Part shown: positions 1 to 5,015 of the stretch, one piece after another | Layout of the letters: every line of letters begins with the position of its first letter | How positions within the stretch are numbered: position 1 is the first letter of the stretch | From: an uncultured Mesocricetibacter sp. | GTDB lineage: Bacteria; Pseudomonadota; Gammaproteobacteria; Enterobacterales; Pasteurellaceae | Direction: 5' to 3' | Assembly: GCA_905373425.1 (NCBI GenBank) | Contig: CAJPST010000155.1 | Coordinates: 1-5,015, forward strand | Length of the DNA stretch: 5,015 nt | Made by a program: the position numbers and the translations under genes | The notes under the pieces: generated by a model | What the model was told of the DNA's origin: nothing | What the model saw: only the letters and a program-made list of their open reading frames with translations | Databases searched by the model: none

Positions 1-330
1 AGCGACGAATCCGCTCAATCCTTGGGAATTAACCTGTTCCGTCTGCGTTGGTATGCCAATATCATGGCATTATTAATTGTAGGTTCAGCCGTTAGTGTAG
101 CCGGCCCGGTCGCCTTTATCGGTTTGTTAATTCCACACTTAGCACGTTATTGGATCGGCTATGATCTACGAAAATCATTACCCATGTCCATGTTATTAGG
201 CGCCATTTTAATGTTGACGGCTGATACCGTTGCCCGTGCTGTTGATTTCCCAAGTGAAGTGCCTGCCGGCGCCATTTTGGCCTTAATCGGTGCGCCAATC
301 TTTGTATTATTTGCCAGAGGAAAACACTAA
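1..330 (+). CDS. fecC: FecC-like iron-chelate ABC transporter permease, C-terminal part (5' end outside window)
   Basis: This is the last 109 residues of an inner-membrane permease of the FecCD/BtuC family. The reading frame is open to the left edge, so the start codon lies outside the window; the TTG at 22 is internal. Visible family features are the SLG segment near the beginning (residues 7-9), the conserved GPVAFIGLLIPHLAR block (about residues 39-53), a basic loop, and the terminal EVPAGAILALIGAPIF segment with its membrane helix. Such permeases pair with a second permease and an ATPase to import iron(III) siderophores, ferric citrate, haem or cobalamin. The next two genes resemble E. 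coli FecD and FecE closely, so this is most likely FecC. The assignment to ferric citrate rests on those neighbours; another iron chelate is possible. Its TAA stop shares one base with the fecD start (TAATG), which suggests translational coupling. Confidence 0.88.
   Translation, partial: SDESAQSLGINLFRLRWYANIMALLIVGSAVSVAGPVAFIGLLIPHLARYWIGYDLRKSLPMSMLLGAILMLTADTVARAVDFPSEVPAGAILALIGAPIFVLFARGKH
316..320 (+). promoter_or_regulatory. Shine-Dalgarno site of fecD
   Basis: AGAGG lies nine bases before the ATG at 330, inside the last codons of fecC. It supports this ATG as the fecD start and shows that fecD can be initiated independently as well as by coupling. Confidence 0.6.
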
Positions 331-1313
331 TGCGCCGTTCTCATTCAGGATTCCGTGCAATCGGCTTTTACTTATCGGCACTCTGTACGGTCGCGCTATT
401 ATTTGTATTAAGCATTCGTTACGGCACTTACACGCTATCCTTTGATGAAATTAGCCAGGCCTTTCACCCTGACGATAAAAACTATTTCACTTTAATGGAA
501 TACCGTCTGCCACGCGCGCTACTCGCCATTATTATCGGCGGCACATTGGCCATTTCCGGGGTGTTAGTACAAAGTGTCGTGCGTAATCCGTTGGCCTCTC
601 CTGATATTTTAGGAATCAATAACGCCGCCGGTTTAGTCGCCGTCACCGTATTAATCTTCCTACCGAATTTAGCCTTTTACTGGCTACCGATTTTCGCCTT
701 TATCGGCGGTGTCCTGTCTTTCATTTTGTTATGGATGATATGTGGTTTTAACTTCCGCCCGATCAAAATGGCCATTATCGGCGTAGCACTTTCTGCCCTA
801 TGGGCGGCAATCAGCCATTATTTAATGCTAACTAATCCGGTAGAAATCAACACGGCTATGCTTTGGCTAACCGGAAGTTTGTGGGGCAGAAGTTGGGCTT
901 ATGTCAATGTCGTTTTGCCTTGGTTGTTGGTGTTATTGCCGTTACCGTTTATTTTCTGTCGAGATTTGGACACCTTAGGTTTAGGTGAAAACAAAGCGGC
1001 CACCTTGGGAGTAAGCGTAAATAAAACGCAAATCTTAGTATTAGTGCTGGCTGTTGCGCTTTCCACCACAGCCGTCGCCATTTGCGGCCCCATCGCATTT
1101 CTCGGCTTAGTTGCACCGCACTTAGCACGCAAATTGGTCGGTGGACGTCACCGCACATTATTGCCGGCAGCCATGCTAATCGGCACGTTGTTGTTACAAA
1201 TTTCCGATATTTTAGCGCGGGTTATCGATCCGCCGACAGAACTGCCCGCCGGTATTCTCACCGCCATTATCGGCGCCCCTTACTTCTTCTATTTATTGAT
1301 GAGAACGAAATAA
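330..1313 (+). CDS. fecD: FecD-like iron(III) dicitrate ABC transporter permease
   Basis: This is a complete 327-residue polytopic inner-membrane protein, close to the 318 residues I recall for E. coli FecD. A first membrane helix lies at about residues 10-28. The strongly conserved block RLPRALLAIIIGG (59-71) follows, then NPLASPDILGINNAAG (86-101), LWLTGSLWGR (178-187), the loop with TLGVSV (225-230), GPIAFLGLVAPHLAR (253-267), the basic GGRHRTLLP (271-279), and the C-terminal ELPAGILTAIIGAP (304-317). The LTGSLWGR, ASPDILG and FCRDLD segments match E. coli FecD as I remember it, which favours FecD over a generic siderophore permease. The ATG at 330 overlaps the fecC stop by one base and has AGAGG nine bases upstream (316-320). 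It should form the membrane channel with FecC and be driven by FecE. A DNA uptake signal lies inside the gene at 1115-1123. Confidence 0.92.
   Translation: MRRSHSGFRAIGFYLSALCTVALLFVLSIRYGTYTLSFDEISQAFHPDDKNYFTLMEYRLPRALLAIIIGGTLAISGVLVQSVVRNPLASPDILGINNAAGLVAVTVLIFLPNLAFYWLPIFAFIGGVLSFILLWMICGFNFRPIKMAIIGVALSALWAAISHYLMLTNPVEINTAMLWLTGSLWGRSWAYVNVVLPWLLVLLPLPFIFCRDLDTLGLGENKAATLGVSVNKTQILVLVLAVALSTTAVAICGPIAFLGLVAPHLARKLVGGRHRTLLPAAMLIGTLLLQISDILARVIDPPTELPAGILTAIIGAPYFFYLLMRTK
1115..1123 (-). repeat. DNA uptake signal sequence inside fecD
   Basis: This exact ACCGCACTT is embedded in the codons for the conserved Ala-Pro-His-Leu of FecD (residues 262-265). The matching place in fecC (132-140) reads TCCACACTT and is not an uptake signal. 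Confidence 0.85.
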
Positions 1314-2080
1314 TGAGCATTGAGATCAATAAGTTACAATTAGGCTATCAAGATAAAACTATCGTACGGGATTTATCTCTCAGCTTTCCTAGCAACCAAA
1401 TTATTGCCTTAATTGGCCCGAACGGGTGTGGCAAATCCACAACACTGAAAGCAGTGGCCCGTTTGCTCAAGCCTCGCCTAGGCACAATTACTCACAAAGG
1501 CAAAGATATTTGGCAAAGCACCCCGAAAGAATACGCCAAACAATTAGCGTTCTTGCCACAACAACATTTGGTGCCGGAAGGCATTAAAGTACGTGAATTA
1601 ATTGCTTACGGCCGTTCGCCTTATTTGAATTTGTGGGGCAAATTAAGTGATAAAGATGAGCAATTAGTGGCTTGGGCTATGGAACAAACCCACACCACAG
1701 AATTAGCGGAACATTTGGTATCGGATTTATCCGGCGGGCAACAACAACGGGTTTTCTTAGCCATGACATTAGCGCAAGATGCAGAGCTTGTTCTGTTAGA
1801 TGAACCCACAACTTATTTGGATCTCAACCGACAAGCGGAACTCATGGGCATGATGCGTCAAATGCAACAAAACGGCAAAACCGTCATTACAGTACTCCAT
1901 GATTTAAATCAGGCTTGTCGTTATTGTGATTATTTAATCGTTCTCAAAGACGGCAACCTTATGGCCCAAGGGACGCCTGACGAAGTAATGACAGAGGGCC
2001 TGTTAAAAGAGGTGTTTGATTTAGAGGTGGTGATTCACCGTGATCCGATTAGCCAAACACCAATGTTTATTTTGAAGTAA
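1313..2080 (+). CDS. fecE: FecE-like iron(III) dicitrate ABC transporter ATP-binding protein
   Basis: This is a complete 255-residue cytoplasmic ATPase, the same length as E. coli FecE. The motifs appear in order: Walker A GPNGCGKST (35-43), Q-loop in LPQQ (81-84), LSGGQ signature (139-143), Walker B LVLLDEP (159-165) with catalytic Glu164, D-loop at about 168-170, and the switch histidine His196 in VLHDLNQ. Segments such as VPEGIKVRELIAYGRSPYL, CRYCD and MAQGTPDEVM closely resemble E. coli FecE from memory. The frame stays open upstream to 1082, but the ATG at 1313 is chosen because it overlaps the fecD stop in TAATG and gives the normal family N-terminus. Only a weak GAGAA (1301-1305) precedes it, so translational coupling to fecD is likely. 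It powers uptake through FecC/FecD. A terminator follows four bases after the stop codon. I see no promoter or Fur box inside the visible fec genes, so control is expected upstream. Confidence 0.94.
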   Translation: MSIEINKLQLGYQDKTIVRDLSLSFPSNQIIALIGPNGCGKSTTLKAVARLLKPRLGTITHKGKDIWQSTPKEYAKQLAFLPQQHLVPEGIKVRELIAYGRSPYLNLWGKLSDKDEQLVAWAMEQTHTTELAEHLVSDLSGGQQQRVFLAMTLAQDAELVLLDEPTTYLDLNRQAELMGMMRQMQQNGKTVITVLHDLNQACRYCDYLIVLKDGNLMAQGTPDEVMTEGLLKEVFDLEVVIHRDPISQTPMFILK

Positions 2081-2085
2081 ACAAA

Positions 2086-2094
2086 AAGTGCGGT
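2086..2094 (+). repeat. DNA uptake signal sequence (Hin type), left arm of terminator
   Basis: This is an exact AAGTGCGGT core followed by an A/T-rich tract, as expected for the extended Hin-type uptake signal that marks DNA for competence uptake in the Haemophilus/Aggregatibacter/Pasteurella group. It pairs with the copy at 2116-2124. Confidence 0.95.
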
Positions 2095-2115
2095 TAAAAA
2101 TTGCAAGAAATTTTA

Positions 2116-2124
2116 ACCGCACTT
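2116..2124 (-). repeat. DNA uptake signal sequence (Hin type), right arm of terminator
   Basis: This is an exact ACCGCACTT, the complement of the core AAGTGCGGT. On the minus strand it is followed by the A/T-rich tract of the stem. It forms the second half of the inverted pair. Confidence 0.95.
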
Positions 2125-2147
2125 TTATGATGTGCCTGTATTGCTGA

Positions 2148-3773
2148 TTACTTGGCAATACGTTTATATTTCATCCGATGCGGTTGAAGAGCTTCTGCGC
2201 CGAAAGTTTTCTTCTTCCATTCTTCATAATCGGAGAAGTTGCCTTCGTAGAACGTCACTTTGCCTTCATCGCCGTAGTCTAAAATATGTGTAGCAATACG
2301 GTCCAAAAACCAGCGGTCATGGGAAATGACCATAGCACAGCCCGGAAATTCTAAGATTGCATTTTCTAGTGCACGTAAAGTTTCCACGTCAAGGTCGTTG
2401 GTCGGTTCGTCCAATAGCAACACGTTGCCGCCGGCTTGTAACAATTTTGCTAGATGCAAACGACCACGTTCACCACCGGAAAGCTCGCCCACGCGTTTTT
2501 GCTGATCGACCCCTTTGAAGTTGAAGCGTCCTACATAAGCGCGGCTTGGAATTTCAAAGTTGCCGATAGTTAAAATATCTTGTCCGTTAGAGACTTCTTC
2601 CCACACGGTTTTCTTGTCGTCCATCGCATCACGGAATTGATCTACGGAAGCCAACACAACGGTTTCACCTAGGGTGATGGAACCGGAATCCGGTTGTTCT
2701 TTACCGGAAAGCATGCGGAATAAGGTAGATTTACCCGCACCGTTTGCCCCGATAATCCCAACGATAGCGCCTTTCGGAATGCTGAAAGACAAATCATCAA
2801 TTAAAGTGCGGTCGCCGTAAGATTTACTTAAATGTTGCACTTCAATGACTTTATCGCCTAAGCGTGGACCAGGTGGAATAAAGAGTTCGTTGGTTTCATT
2901 ACGTTTTTGATATTCGCTCGAATTAAGCTCATCAAAACGCGCCATACGCGCCTTGCTTTTCGCTTGACGACCTTTTGGATTTTGGCGTACCCATTCCAAT
3001 TCTTTCTCAATAGATTTTTGGCGAGCAGATTCTTGCGCTTGTTCTTGCGCCAAACGTTTTTCTTTTTGTTCCAACCAAGAAGAGTAGTTGCCTTCCCAAG
3101 GAATACCTTCACCACGGTCAAGCTCTAAGATCCAGCCGGCGACGTTATCTAAGAAGTAGCGGTCGTGGGTGATTGCCACCACAGTGCCTTCGTAGTCGTG
3201 TAAGAAGCGTTCTAACAACAGCATATCCGGTTTTTCGAGTAATAAACGGCAAAGTGCCACACGGCGACGTTCTCCCCCGGATAAATGCTCGATTTTGGCA
3301 TCCCAGTCCGGCAAACGTAATGCATCAGCGGCGCGCTCTAATTGGTTGTCTAAATTATGCCCATCATGTGCTTGAATAATGGCTTCTAATTCTGCTTGTT
3401 CGGCAGCAAGTTTGTCGAAATCAGCATCAGGATCGGCATATAACGCATAAACTTCATCTAAACGGGTTAAAGCACGTTTAACTTCACCCACCGCTTCTTC
3501 AATCACCTCACGCACCGTTTGTTGCGGTTCTAGTTTTGGTTCTTGCGGAAGATAGCCGATTTTAATACCCGGTTGTGGACGAGCTTCCCCTTCAATATCT
3601 TTATCGATACCCGCCATAATGCGAAGCAACGTGGATTTACCCGCGCCGTTTAAGCCGAGCACACCAATTTTTGCGCCAGGAAAAAAGCTTAGGGAAATAT
3701 TTTTCAAAATATGACGTTTCGGCGGCACCACCTTGCCTACTCGGTGCATCGTATAAACGAATTGTGTTGACAT
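2148..3773 (-). CDS. ettA: EttA-type ABC-F translational throttle protein with an in-frame deletion in the first ATPase domain
   Basis: EttA is a soluble twin-ATPase protein that binds the ribosomal E site and gates early elongation according to ATP/ADP. Here it has 541 residues; relatives have 555-556. The first ATPase domain has Walker A GLNGAGKST (40-48), Q-loop LPQEP (75-79), arm region (about 95-140), signature LSGGERRR (164-171) and switch His203. Between signature and switch it reads PDMLLLERFLHDYEG, where the family has about 15 more residues, DEPTNHLDAESVAWL, after MLLL. The Walker B acid, catalytic Glu and D-loop of this domain are therefore missing. The tRNA-interacting linker (about 235-300) looks normal. 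The second domain is complete: GANGAGKST (342-350), LSGGERGR (431-438), VLLLDEP (451-457), His485. The ATG at 3773 has AAGGA at 3781-3785, seven bases upstream. The frame is otherwise intact, so a protein should be made, but normal EttA function is doubtful. It may be a recent loss-of-function allele or an assembly error. Confidence 0.95.
   Translation of the reverse strand: MSTQFVYTMHRVGKVVPPKRHILKNISLSFFPGAKIGVLGLNGAGKSTLLRIMAGIDKDIEGEARPQPGIKIGYLPQEPKLEPQQTVREVIEEAVGEVKRALTRLDEVYALYADPDADFDKLAAEQAELEAIIQAHDGHNLDNQLERAADALRLPDWDAKIEHLSGGERRRVALCRLLLEKPDMLLLERFLHDYEGTVVAITHDRYFLDNVAGWILELDRGEGIPWEGNYSSWLEQKEKRLAQEQAQESARQKSIEKELEWVRQNPKGRQAKSKARMARFDELNSSEYQKRNETNELFIPPGPRLGDKVIEVQHLSKSYGDRTLIDDLSFSIPKGAIVGIIGANGAGKSTLFRMLSGKEQPDSGSITLGETVVLASVDQFRDAMDDKKTVWEEVSNGQDILTIGNFEIPSRAYVGRFNFKGVDQQKRVGELSGGERGRLHLAKLLQAGGNVLLLDEPTNDLDVETLRALENAILEFPGCAMVISHDRWFLDRIATHILDYGDEGKVTFYEGNFSDYEEWKKKTFGAEALQPHRMKYKRIAK
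2804..2812 (+). repeat. DNA uptake signal sequence inside ettA
   Basis: This exact AAGTGCGGT lies antisense to ettA, across the codons for Asp-Arg-Thr-Leu (residues 321-324) at the start of the second ATPase domain. The flank is less A/T-rich than in the terminator pair, so it may be a weaker uptake site. Confidence 0.85.
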
Positions 3774-3802
3774 TTTTTGTTCCTTATTAAAAATTGCGCA
3801 TC

Positions 3803-3832
3803 ATTTTACTTGAAATCCATTGAAGATGTAAG
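3803..3832 (-). promoter_or_regulatory. Possible sigma70 promoter of ettA
   Basis: On the minus strand, CTTACA (3832-3827; four of six matches to TTGACA) is separated by 18 bases from TAAAAT (3808-3803; five of six matches to TATAAT). Transcription would begin near 3796, giving a short leader before the ettA Shine-Dalgarno and ATG. The element lies between the leftward terminator at 3854-3881 and ettA, so ettA would have its own transcript. The call rests on motif matching only. Confidence 0.45.
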
Positions 3833-3853
3833 CGATATAGAATTTGACAGACG

Positions 3854-3881
3854 AAAAAAAACCACCCTGCCTAAGGGTGGT
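3854..3881 (-). terminator. Intrinsic terminator for leftward transcription
   Basis: ACCACCCT (3861-3868) and AGGGTGGT (3874-3881) form a perfect 8-bp G/C-rich stem around a five-base loop. On the minus strand the stem is followed by eight Ts (3861-3854, the first being the last stem base). The arrangement fits termination only for leftward transcripts. It lies 274 bases beyond the copA stop and upstream of ettA, so it ends either a long copA 3' UTR or a separate short transcript from within the gap. Confidence 0.85.
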
Positions 3882-3958
3882 AGGAAAGTAGTTTAGCTAT
3901 TAATTATGATTATTTTATTTAGGAACTTTATGAATTATCAAGCAATTATCACCACTTG
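3854..3958 (-). ncRNA. Candidate small regulatory RNA upstream of ettA
   Basis: I infer a leftward transcript of about 105 nt, starting near 3958 and ending in the intrinsic terminator at 3854-3881. Support comes from a promoter-like element at 3965-3994, an FNR-type box at 4015-4028 about 60 bases upstream of the putative start, and a strong stem with a U-tail. The body has an A/U-rich middle. Just before the terminator stem is the pyrimidine-rich ACUUUCCU (minus strand of 3882-3889), complementary to a Shine-Dalgarno-type AGGAAAGU. This build resembles Hfq-dependent sRNAs such as enterobacterial FnrS, but I do not recognise the sequence itself. The region lacks a credible coding frame. The alternative is that it is simply the 3' UTR of copA. 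Confidence 0.4.
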
Positions 3959-3982
3959 ATGGCAATTATCATACATAAAGTT
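3924..3982. repeat. Long-armed inverted repeat overlapping the candidate sRNA promoter
   Basis: AACTTTATG (3924-3932) is exactly complementary to CATAAAGTT (3974-3982). Between the arms is a second, off-centre pair, ATCAAG (3937-3942) and CTTGAT (3955-3960). The region also carries three GATAAT hexamers on the minus strand. It covers the proposed -10 element and transcription start, so it could be an operator. It could equally be RNA structure or chance in A/T-rich DNA. Confidence 0.35.
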
Positions 3983-3994
3983 TTTAGCCGTCAA
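3965..3994 (-). promoter_or_regulatory. Possible promoter of the candidate sRNA
   Basis: On the minus strand, TTGACG (3994-3989; five of six matches to the -35 consensus) is followed after 18 bases by GATAAT (3970-3965; five of six matches to TATAAT). An overlapping TATGAT (3973-3968) would give a 15-base spacer and fits less well. The start would be near 3958, which places the FNR-type box close to the class I activating position around -61. Confidence 0.38.
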
Positions 3995-4014
3995 AAGCAC
4001 AAAAACATCTTTCA

Positions 4015-4028
4015 TTGACTTATATCAA
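4015..4028. promoter_or_regulatory. FNR-type binding site
   Basis: TTGACTTATATCAA matches the FNR consensus TTGATnnnnATCAA with one mismatch. On the minus strand it reads TTGATATAAGTCAA. FNR is the oxygen-sensing iron-sulfur regulator and is present in Pasteurellaceae. No + strand gene starts nearby, so the only visible target is a leftward transcript starting inside the ettA-copA gap. Binding is inferred from motif match alone. Confidence 0.5.
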
Positions 4029-4154
4029 TATATTTCGACATTTTTTAGGGAACTAAATTGCTTTTAAGAATTCATGCCTAATAAATAAGCAAGAAATGTT
4101 TAATTTTCACCTGTTTTTCGCGAAGATTCACTTTTCCCCAAGAACAAACCTATT

Positions 4155-5015
4155 CTAATTGTTCGGCTTAAATTTAAGTAATCGATTCGCGTTACCCACT
4201 ACCGTAATAGAAGAAAATGCCATTGCTGCGCCAGCAATCATCGGATTAAGTAGAATACCGAAAAACGGATACAACACACCTGCTGCTAGCGGAATTCCCA
4301 AACTGTTATAAACAAAAGCAAAAAACAGGTTTTGCCGCATATTACGCAACGTTGCTTTAGATAAGGCTAATGCATCCGATACGCCATGCAGGCTATGACG
4401 CATTAAGGTCAATGCGGCGGTTTCCACAGCAATATCACTACCTTCGCCCATCGCTATACCGACATCCGCCTGTGCCAGCGCCGGTGCGTCATTAATGCCA
4501 TCTCCTACCATAATGACTTTCGCTCCCTCTTGTTGCAAACGTTGAATTACCTGCGCCTTACCTTCCGGCAACACGCCTGCAATCACATGATCGATTCCTG
4601 CTTCACTAGCAATAGTTTGTGCTGTTTTTTCCTGATCACCTGTCAACATCACTAATCGATAACCCTGCTTATGAAGGCTCTGTAACGCCTCTCGGCTATC
4701 TTCACGCAACGGATCACGAATAGCAAACATCGCCGCCAGTTGTCCTTCAAGTGCTAGAAATACGGTAGTCGCGCCTTTTGCACTTTCAGCTTCAAAATCC
4801 CTTTCTGCTAACTCAGTATCTATCTGATATTGTTGGATTAATGTGCGGTTTCCCAATAGCACTGTTGCTCCATCGATTATACCGCTTACTCCCAATCCTT
4901 TCAGAGTACGGAATTGTATCACTTCGCGTAAGGTGATATTTCCGGCGTAAGTTAAAATCGCCTTAGCCAACGGATGACCCGAACCTTGTTCCAAAACGGC
5001 GGAAAAACTGACCGC
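4155..5015 (-). CDS. copA: Copper-exporting P1B-type ATPase CopA, C-terminal part (5' end outside window)
   Basis: This is the last 286 residues of a Cu+-translocating P-type ATPase, which pumps cytoplasmic Cu+ out across the inner membrane. The frame runs to the right window edge, so the TTG at 4994 is internal. Visible parts, numbered from the edge, are the nucleotide-domain HP motif in GSGHPLA (11-17), the P-domain TGDQ (125-128) and the hinge GDGINDAP (171-178). Two final membrane helices follow, with a Tyr-Asn pair (236-237) and a Met-x-x-Ser-Ser motif (265-269). The Tyr-Asn and MxxSS residues are the Cu+ site signatures of subgroup P1B-1, which separates it from Zn/Cd pumps. The N-terminal metal-binding domains, CPC helix and DKTGT phosphorylation site must lie outside the window. 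The stop is TAG (4157-4155). No terminator is obvious close to the stop; the nearest leftward one is at 3854-3881. Confidence 0.92.
   Translation of the reverse strand, partial: AVSFSAVLEQGSGHPLAKAILTYAGNITLREVIQFRTLKGLGVSGIIDGATVLLGNRTLIQQYQIDTELAERDFEAESAKGATTVFLALEGQLAAMFAIRDPLREDSREALQSLHKQGYRLVMLTGDQEKTAQTIASEAGIDHVIAGVLPEGKAQVIQRLQQEGAKVIMVGDGINDAPALAQADVGIAMGEGSDIAVETAALTLMRHSLHGVSDALALSKATLRNMRQNLFFAFVYNSLGIPLAAGVLYPFFGILLNPMIAGAAMAFSSITVVGNANRLLKFKPNN

Larger units (their letters stand above)
2084..2126. terminator. Bidirectional intrinsic terminator made of paired uptake signals
   Basis: A perfect 16-bp stem, AAAAGTGCGGTTAAAA (2084-2099) with its exact complement (2111-2126), encloses an 11-base loop. 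The stem has an A-run on its left side and a T-run on its right, so it can work as a rho-independent terminator from both sides. It sits between the convergent genes fecE (stop at 2080) and ettA (stop at 2148). Each arm contains one Hin-type DNA uptake signal. Inverted uptake-signal pairs acting as terminators are well known in Haemophilus and its relatives. Confidence 0.93.
3774..4154. other. 381-base A/T-rich intergenic region between copA and ettA
   Basis: No gene of ordinary size lies here. From right to left it holds an apparently featureless A/T-rich stretch (4029-4154) with no recognisable terminator for copA, the FNR-type box, a promoter-like element inside an inverted repeat, the body and terminator of a candidate sRNA, and the ettA promoter and Shine-Dalgarno. 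All credible signals point leftward. Confidence 0.8.

Noticed and set aside
1150..1158. Uptake-signal-like ACCGCACAT inside fecD
   Set aside because: It has one mismatch in the core and lies only 27 bases after the exact copy; it follows from the His-Arg-Thr-Leu codons.
1082..1312. Upstream in-frame extension of fecE to an ATG at 1082
   Set aside because: The extra 77 residues overlap fecD in another frame, show no ABC ATPase character, and would break the normal 255-residue length. The ATG at 1313 with the TAATG overlap is the better start.
2858..3121. Open frame antisense-shifted within ettA, rich in Lys and Asn
   Set aside because: It lies entirely inside the strongly conserved ettA frame on the same strand and has no family features; it is a shadow frame.
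3930..3959. Nine-codon plus-strand mini-frame (MNYQAIITT) with AGGAA four bases upstream
   Set aside because: The Shine-Dalgarno spacing is short, there is no promoter and no downstream plus-strand gene that a leader peptide could serve. It lies inside the inverted repeat and is probably chance.
3938..4015. Short minus-strand reading frame of 25 codons starting just after the FNR-type box (begins MKDVFVLL)
   Set aside because: It has no Shine-Dalgarno sequence, its start abuts the FNR box, and it overlaps the promoter-like element. It could only be translated from a transcript coming from further upstream such as copA. I see no family resemblance.
4029..4154. Possible copA terminator directly after the stop codon
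   Set aside because: I found the short palindrome TTCGCGAA near 4118-4125 and weak inverted TTGCTT/AAGCAA matches, but no stable stem followed by a T-run on the minus strand.
4834..4846. Uptake-signal-like ATGTGCGGT inside copA
   Set aside because: It has one mismatch in the core (AAGTGCGGT), so it is not counted as an uptake signal.

Overview
The window looks like a chromosomal segment from a member of the Pasteurellaceae, most likely the Haemophilus/Aggregatibacter side of the family. The main evidence is four exact copies of the Hin-type DNA uptake signal (AAGTGCGGT or its complement). Two of these form an inverted pair that makes a terminator stem. The proteins also read as Pasteurellaceae/enterobacterial homologues. 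Base composition looks moderate, which would suit Aggregatibacter better than H. influenzae, but I did not compute it and the genus is an inference.

Layout. Positions 1-2080 (+) hold the end of an iron(III)-citrate-type ABC importer operon: the 3' end of a fecC-like permease, a complete fecD-like permease and a complete fecE-like ATPase, joined by TAATG stop/start overlaps. A bidirectional terminator built from paired uptake signals (2084-2126) separates it from the convergent gene ettA (2148-3773, -), which encodes an ABC-F ribosome-associated ATPase. This ettA has an in-frame gap of about 15 codons that removes the Walker B, catalytic Glu and D-loop of the first ATPase domain. Positions 3774-4154 are an AT-rich 381-base intergenic region. 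It contains a likely ettA promoter, a strong leftward intrinsic terminator, a near-consensus FNR box and a promoter-like element, which together suggest a leftward sRNA gene of about 105 nt. Positions 4155-5015 (-) hold the C-terminal part of a Cu+-exporting P1B-type ATPase (copA), truncated by the window edge.

The fec genes would form one uptake machine: FecC and FecD as membrane channel, FecE as ATPase. The substrate-binding FecB, and a receptor if present, are expected upstream, outside the window. The copA gene is separate metal-homeostasis equipment, and ettA is a translation factor with no evident functional link to its neighbours.

The two points most worth following up are the domain-disabling deletion in ettA and the candidate FNR-linked sRNA between ettA and copA.
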